Shown: positions 58,006-64,000 of the stretch, one piece after another
Numbering within the stretch: position 1 is the first letter of the stretch
Layout of the letters: each line of letters opens with the position of its first letter
NCBI GenBank assembly: GCA_963457665.1
Contig: OY735212.1
Coordinates: 1,994,397 to 2,058,396, forward strand
Length of the DNA stretch: 64,000 nucleotides
Source of the DNA: Thysanoteuthis rhombus
Taxonomy: Eukaryota > Mollusca > Cephalopoda > Oegopsida > Thysanoteuthidae
Direction: 5' to 3'
Notes under the pieces: generated by a model
Seen by the model: only the letters and a program-made list of their open reading frames with translations
Told to the model about the DNA's origin: nothing
Database searches by the model: none
Translations under genes and position numbers: made by a program

Positions 58006-58352
58006 ATAAAAGGTGTGAAAAAATGATGGAAAAACATGAAATAAAAAAAACCGTCTTCCATTTTCCCCTGATGTACATAAGTAAAAAGCAAACATGTCAT
58101 CGATCTCCGTCGGTTGAAGTGTCCAATCTTCCATCTTGATTGTTCTTCGGCCATTCAAGGCTGGTATCAGCCTAGATCTTGTCATCGGAAAGGATGGGAC
58201 AAATTATTTATGCAAATGTATTTGATCCGTGGGGATTCAGATTTGTGTACACTCTTTATGTCCCAGTTGAAGATCTTGACCCGACAGTTCCGCATACGCA
58301 TAAAGATAATACTGTGTAAATCTCTCTCTCCCTCGCTCTCTCACGCACCCCC

Positions 58353-58356
<4 letters not shown>

Positions 58357-58423
<67 letters not shown>

Positions 58424-58444
58424 TGTGTGTATGTGTGTGTGTGA
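58357..58444. repeat. Compound (TA)n(TG)n microsatellite
   Basis: About 15 TA units run directly into about 27 TG units with few interruptions. Confidence 0.95.
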
Positions 58445-59244
58445 GTTTGGCAACTCATATCAATTGTATTGGCAACTCAAGAAAAAATGTTGCTTGCTTT
58501 TCAAGTCGTACACGTTTTAACTGGCCATTTTGCTGCAACCAAACAAATTAGACGAGGATCATGCGCAAAAAATATTGTTAAGACTGAAGGTTGTACACGA
58601 AGATGTTTTTAAATATTCAGTGTATCAAAGAATTCATTCAGCGATACAGTTTACAACTATGGAAATAAAACCTATAAACTGTAATACCAGCACATTAAAA
58701 AAAAAAAATTTGTACATTAATGAATCGTTTTAACTCCATATAGTTTGTTTTCTTGATCGTTGCGCTGAAGTTGTCTTGTGCTAAAAAGTCTTGTGTGTAA
58801 ATGTCGGCCAACCATTGAATATTTCCCAAAGTTGGTATCCAATTGTTCCTCTTCTTCTACATCTTCCTTTTCTCCTACTTTTTGTTCTTCTCTTTTGTCT
58901 TCCTTAATTCCGTCTCCCTTTAATTTCTTTTCCCTTATTCTCTCTTTTTCCTCTACCCCTCCTTCAACAGCTCTGCACAGTTTTTTTTTACCTCATTTCC
59001 TTTTATGCCCAGAATTGAGAACACAGACACACACGCTGAATTTTCAGAACTTTTCACCAGTGAGACACAATCAGTACTTGTTTAAAATGAGAGTTGGTTT
59101 TCTGTAAAGAACTTAATTTGAAATTTATGTGTCGTTAAAGCTATCTCTGAATTGTCTTTATCTCTTCCTTCTATCAGTATTATGATGTAATACTGATGCT
59201 AAATTTTTACATATGAGATATTGAATGTATATTTACTGTGGGGC

Positions 59245-59328
59245 AACAATTGAGCGTAAGACTATTGAGCGAGAACAATTGAGCGTGGGTACAATTGAGC
59301 GCGAGACAATTGAACGCAGAACAATGGA
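59245..59328 (+). repeat. Iterated ACAATTGAGCG motif, cluster 1
   Basis: ATTGAGCG-like cores at 59249, 59264, 59278, 59294 and 59309 (ATTGAACG), plus a decayed one at 59324, spaced 14-16 bases apart. The same motif appears on the opposite strand at 62695-62722. Confidence 0.85.
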
Positions 59329-59404
59329 CAGGTTTATATCATTGTGTTTTTAATCTCACCATGATAATGCCGAGATTCAAAAACGGAAAGAAATTGTGCT
59401 TTTA

Positions 59405-59407
<3 letters not shown>

Positions 59408-59474
<67 letters not shown>
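59408..59474. repeat. (AT)n microsatellite
   Basis: About 33 AT units. Confidence 0.95.
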
Positions 59475-59477
<3 letters not shown>

Positions 59478-59607
59478 TGCCAAGTACTTTCAATATTTGT
59501 CTAATTTAAAGGATATTTTGGTTTGCTTGCTTGTCGAGTTTAAACTGGTGTCGCTGTTGTGCAATAAGTCGTTGAAAAGTATTTGTCGTTTTGCGATTGA
59601 ATGAAAT

Positions 59608-59646
59608 AACCCCCTCCCATAACCCCCTCCCATAACCCCCTCCCAT
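59608..59646 (+). repeat. 13-bp tandem repeat, three copies
   Basis: AACCCCCTCCCAT three times without interruption. Confidence 0.95.
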
Positions 59647-60282
59647 AACCACCAGACCTGACAGATCAAAGCAACATCCACTTAGCTTTTCCCTTTCCTT
59701 TATATTAATAATTTTTGTTTAAATTGCATTTTATTTTTGCTAGAAAATGCGATTCTCCTGTTCCTTTTGTCCGACCATCATTTATTCTACGTCTCTCTAT
59801 TTGATTAATCAAACATCTTTTTAATGAATTTTACATTTACCTTGATTACCTTGATTGAACAGTCAAGTTGCAATTAAACACAACAACAACTAAAACAATT
59901 AGATGAAGGTGAATAGCGGTGAAAATATATATTGCAGGTTGGTTTACCTGGTCTCATATTCTGAATATATATACTGTTAGAGCGAAATGAAAGTGAAACA
60001 TGATACCACGTAGAACCTGTTTTTGCTTATTGTCTTTATACAACATTGGTTTTTCAATACTTCGAAGCACTTTTCTGCATTTTCCAATAAAATAAAAGAT
60101 AATACGATATAGTATTATTTTTTTCACCTGACATTGGTGTAATCTTTTTACCTGGTCTTGTATTGTAGATACATATTTATAAATCTTTCTAGCAGTCACT
60201 ACCTGCTAAATCTAAAATCTAATCACTGGTGTAGAGTGAAAGGACTTGTGAGATTTTCTTGTTCTGAAAAGTCGAGCTTGCT

Positions 60283-61055
60283 TTACCGAAACCTTGCCAA
60301 CCTAGTGTGATTCTTCGCTTTATTTCTTCTTAATTCGATGACTTCAGAGAGACTCGTTGTCCCAGGTAGATGTTGTGGCCTTTTTTCCCCAGCTCTGCAT
60401 TTTCGATTTCGATCGTTGTGTCTTTTTCTCCAACATGTTTGTTGTACATGATATTTGTTTTGCTCAACTTTCTTGTTTGCTTCATTTAGTTTGTTTAACA
60501 TTATTTGGAGACTGTGAAGGTTCTCGGCAAGTTGGATGATGTCGTCAGCAAATCTGAGGTTACTTAGGTATCTTCTCCATCTATCTTGATTCCTTTGTCT
60601 TCCCATTCTGAATTTTGGAAGTTCATCTCAAGGCAGGTTGAGAAGAGTTTGGGTGAGGTGCTATCACCTCGTCTCACTCCTTTCTCTAGTTGAAAGGGCT
60701 TAGTGTCTTTATGTAGCCTTATGATGGAACTGCTGTGTCGGTAGGTATGTTGCATTACTCGGACAGATACGGCGTCTACACCTTGCTGTATAATTGCGTC
60801 AATGACTTTGAGTATTTCCACTGAATCGAAGGCCTTTTTAAAGTCAACAAATGCTACAGCTAATGGCATTCTATATTCAGCTACTTTCTCTTTTAGTTGG
60901 TCTATTGAATTGGGATGGTCGATGGTTGAGTAGCTTTTCCTGGCGCCAGCTTGTTACTTTGCTTGGCTTTCATCTAGCATTTTGGTGATTCGGTTGATGA
61001 TCACTTTGGTGAAGAGTTTGAAGATGCAGTTGAGTAGGCTTATTGGCCTGTGTAA
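60283..61055 (-). pseudogene. LINE reverse transcriptase relic
   Basis: The minus strand reads RPISLLNCIFKLFTKVIINR, an internal stop after DESQAK, QAGARKSYSTIDH, AFVDFKKAFDSVE (first catalytic Asp), KGVRRGDSTSPKLF, then, after a frameshift near 60585, LRFADDI (FADD catalytic box) and LNKLNEANKK. This is the palm of a non-LTR reverse transcriptase, RTE-like in wording. The stop and the frameshift show it is inactive. Confidence 0.85.
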
Positions 61056-61064
61056 TGTATCGTA

Positions 61065-61290
61065 CCGATAGTCACATATGGAGCTGGAATATGGAACCTA
61101 ACCAAAAGATTAACTCTCAACCTGAAAACCATGCAACGTGTACATGAGAGAATCAGGCTCAACCTCACACAGAGAGATCATAAGAAAGTATATAAGTTTA
61201 TAAGAAAGAAGACCAGGAGTCTAAGACATAGAAACCGTTAGAAAACTCAAATGGCAATGGGCTGGTCATGATGGAAGAATATTAGAAAGC
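61065..61290 (+). mobile_element. LINE ORF2 C-terminal fragment, head-to-head with the RT relic
   Basis: The + strand reads VTYGAGIWNLTKRLTLNLKT then MQRVHERIRLNLTQRDHKK, and later AAACTCAAATGGCAATGGGC. This is the region that follows the reverse transcriptase in the same LINE type, and it is similar to 30360-30625. The orientation is opposite to the adjoining RT part. Confidence 0.7.
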
Positions 61291-61812
61291 CGACAATGAT
61301 AATGAAAGCACGAAACATTACTATGGAAAGAAATGTTTTTCTAAATTTCTAAAGTTGCAAATCATTCTGCATATCGTAGTGGAAGAGATATTACTGTAAG
61401 TAAAAGCTTCTTGTATAAATCCCGAAGGAGAAGTTTCTAAGTTGAAGTTAGAAATTGAAGTAACTTTATTAGGAGAAAACTGTCAAGACTGTCAAGACTC
61501 GATAGACTCCATTTATCCTCGTTTAAAAATACAAACTCATATATTTTGTTTTGAATACAATTAAAAGACCGAGTTTGGGAGTAACAGCATTTTGTTTAAA
61601 AAAAATCGAAATCAGACTGAAATTTTCAAACCAAAAACCAATCGTTTGAATCTATTTCTCTTGTGAGGGGCACATATTTAACAATTCGTGTCGGGAGTTC
61701 AGTCGAACCGAAAGACATGACAGTGAATCTACATTTCAAGACCACACCCCTGGGAATGAAACTATCCCTCAGGCCTCCTCTAGGACTTTAGGTGACCTGG
61801 GTAAGCTCTGGG

Positions 61813-62435
61813 CAGTGGTTTTCAACTCCTTCCCACGAGAAGAACCTCAAGCATTAAAGAGAGACCGAGAAAGAACCCTTAAATTTGCTTAAAAAAAGAA
61901 TATATACGTACACATATTTTCATTTGCCTTTATCAAAAAACAAAAAAACAAAAACAAAACAAAAAAAACATACGAAAAAAAGAAGTACAATCCTTTAGAA
62001 TCAGATGAATAATCTGATCTTAAATCAATCGAAAAAAGATGATCCTGGAGATTTAATGACTCGATTGCTTTACTTAAAATAGCGAGCTATGAATTAATAA
62101 TTATAGTTAAGATATATAAGCAAAATTATCTTCTTTCATTTTTTTTCTGTCACCAGAAATTTTAACCATAACCTGATCTCATTATTTGACAACAGCAATT
62201 GTATTCTTTTCTGCTTAACAATCTCTTGAGAGCAAAATTGATTTGACATTGTTCACAAAATGAAGTTTTTATCAAAACCGAAATGTTCTTATGTAATATT
62301 AATGTTTTAACTAGTAATCTTCTCTATCAAAGATTACTAACGAACCCCATCAGACCCCCCTTTTTTTTAACAAACCGAAAAATCTTTTCGCGAAGCCTTT
62401 GGGTTCGTATGGCCCCAGATGAGTGACCACTGGTT
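61813..62435. mobile_element. Possible hAT-like non-autonomous element
   Basis: The left edge CAGTGGTTTTCAACTCC and right edge GATGAGTGACCACTG share CAGTGGT in inverted orientation and follow the wording of hAT MITE ends. No matching 8-bp duplication was seen. No coding sequence. Confidence 0.45.
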
Positions 62436-62694
62436 TAAGGGGTATGTTTATTTCATCTAGTCATAAAGTGTCAAAAATTTCTTTACTCCTTATCCCAATC
62501 ACAGCGACACCAATTTTAACCACGAGTAAACAAACCAAACATTTCAGTGAAAGACTCCAGTTTAATTCATACAAATACTAAAAGTACGCAGCGTATATCA
62601 TTGAATAAAAAACTGTTTCTGTATTTTTTATTTTCAACTTAGCCATTGTGTGATTAAAAACATTAAGTATAGTACAGTTCCGTCAATAGTTCCC

Positions 62695-62722
62695 ACGCTC
62701 AATTGTACCTACGCTCAATTGT
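62695..62722 (-). repeat. Iterated ACAATTGAGCG motif, cluster 2
   Basis: Two cores (CGCTCAAT at 62696 and 62712), 16 bases apart, in inverse orientation to the cluster at 59245-59328. Confidence 0.85.
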
Positions 62723-63187
62723 CTCAAATATGTATGGCTAACCCTGACATCTGCCAGGAGGAAGACACTCATGTCAAAGCTACAACCCAAGGTTCCTGTT
62801 CCTGTCTGTGCAACCTCTGTTGACAATAGGATAATTACAAACCTTTGGTTCATAGGGTGGGGTCGGCCCTGGGCACATACCACTGCACCCCAAAACTTCA
62901 TTGCTCGGACTGGATATTTATCCCACAGATTGGCAGGCCCATCTCTCTGGCTGCAGTGCTGTGTCATGCCATCTTATTTTTGTCTGACATTCTCGCAGCA
63001 CGATGGATTCTAAGATATCTCTGACTCCTTCTTTTTCTCAAATATATCGTTCTGTCTTGTGATTTCTCTTTAACCATTTTTGTGCATGTTGAGTGGCTCT
63101 TACTTCGAGAGCCAGTTTTTGGTCAGGTTCCGTATTCCATCTCAGTAGGTGACTATAAGGAGTATAAGTAGATCCTTATTTTGAAGA

Positions 63188-63330
63188 AACTTGCCAACCC
63201 CAGTTGATTCGTTTAATTTTTTTCTAGTAGGTGGGGGTAGGGAAATTCGTTGTTTCGGGTATATGCAGTCTACTTCCTTGAGCTCCGCTTTTCGATTTTG
63301 GTTGTTTTGCCCTTGTTCTTTACGTATTTG
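63188..63330 (-). mobile_element. LINE fragment, same region as 60283-60420
   Basis: The + strand text AACTTGCCAACC, a TTCTAGTAGG-like stretch, AATTCGTTGTTTCGGG, GAGCTCCGCTTTTCGATTTTGG parallels AACCTTGCCAACCT...CTCGTTGTCCCAGG...CAGCTCTGCATTTTCGATTTCG at 60293-60410. It is a second, diverged minus-strand copy of the post-RT part of this LINE. Confidence 0.6.
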
Positions 63331-64000
63331 TTACTCATGACACCTGGTTACATAAAGCCCTGGTCAGCTCGGAAAAAGAATAAGAGAAGGAGATAGCACT
63401 TCGCTCAAATTCTTCACGAGTTGATCTTCCGAAACCTTGACTGGGCTAATAACCTAAGTTAGCTAAGATTGCAGAAGATAGCGTCCTTGTTGCTGAGAAT
63501 CTTCGTGAAATAAAATATGTCAAACATTAAAAATAGTTGACAATGCTTTTATCAAATAAAAAGGATTCAAAACAATATTACAGTGTTTTCCCATTATTAT
63601 GGCACCCTTGGGGCTTCAAGAGTGCCTTTGTATCGAATTGCCCTTAATTACAGGTGGATTTTATACGAAATGTATTAATAATGAGAAAACAAAAACTACC
63701 GACAAAAAGTCGGGATTATTTTGAGGGTTTATTATTTATAGTTTTCAAAATAATGTACTAAAATAGGTATGTACCGTTGCTGCAAAAACATTGCTGACAA
63801 TAATCTTGCAAGAATATAAAAAAAAACAACCGAGGCCTGTGTCATTAAATAGTGCCATTAAAACGAGTACCTTTACAATGAGTGTTTACTGCACGAACAA
63901 AAAATTTAAATACTAAAATTAGTAAACACTAAAATATACTATTCCTTAATTTTGCATTAAACTTTGATTTGTTCATTTCGAAGAATTTACACGTATTAAG
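63331..64000. other. No gene seen
   Basis: AT-rich DNA to the end of the window, without recognisable exons or repeats. Confidence 0.5.

Noticed and set aside
58114-58422. 102-residue frame ending in poly-Cys/Val
   Set aside because: The C-terminal third is a translated (TA)n(TG)n microsatellite; the rest has no motif.
59240-62730. Complete autonomous transposon between the ACAATTGAGCG clusters
   Set aside because: The interior is a patchwork of LINE and hAT-like relics with no transposase, and no target duplication was visible. Kept only as a finding.
1-64000. CRISPR array, bacterial operon, integrated viral genome or biosynthetic cluster
   Set aside because: No spacer-repeat pattern, no co-directional intronless gene runs and no viral gene set. 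The regular repeats are microsatellites and transposon ends.

Overview
This is AT-rich eukaryotic nuclear DNA from an animal. It has intron-split genes with GT/AG junctions, introns of about 2-5 kb, long (TA)n, (TTA)n and poly-T microsatellites, and dense decayed transposons. The three recognisable genes are conserved in bilaterians, and the load of tRNA-derived SINEs, mariner, hAT-like and LINE relics resembles a mollusc genome, quite possibly a coleoid cephalopod. That taxonomic placement is inference. I see no bacterial operons, CRISPR arrays or viral genomes.

1-21 kb (+ strand): a type I TGF-beta/BMP receptor serine/threonine kinase of the ACVR1 (ALK2)/Saxophone class. Seven coding exons run from the cysteine-rich ectodomain to the stop codon and join in phase. 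The signal-peptide exon was not found. The intron that splits the kinase domain holds a 2.1 kb G-free C/T tract. 21-30.8 kb: no convincing gene; foldback elements lying in TA microsatellites, and several repeat families with two or three copies here.

30.8-36.3 kb (- strand): a complete four-exon phosphomevalonate kinase gene (PMVK, 195 aa). A LINE 3' end lies a few bases beyond its stop codon on the opposite strand. 39.6-45.4 kb (+ strand): a complete four-exon TRMT1-type tRNA (guanine26-N2)-dimethyltransferase gene (620 aa), with a short inverted-repeat transposon about 180 bp before the chosen start.

45.4-64 kb: mostly transposon graveyard. It holds a roughly 2 kb inverted-repeat-bounded segment with a decayed tandem array, mariner transposase relics, a LINE reverse-transcriptase relic with an inverted-junction structure, and iterated 15-bp motifs at 59.3 and 62.7 kb. 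The one gene-like item is a terminal exon of a small eight-cysteine WAP-type protein (- strand, 54.2 kb).

The genes act independently: BMP/activin signalling at the plasma membrane, isoprenoid (mevalonate) synthesis and tRNA modification. They share no pathway. I found no convincing novel multi-gene system; the unusual content is repeat architecture.
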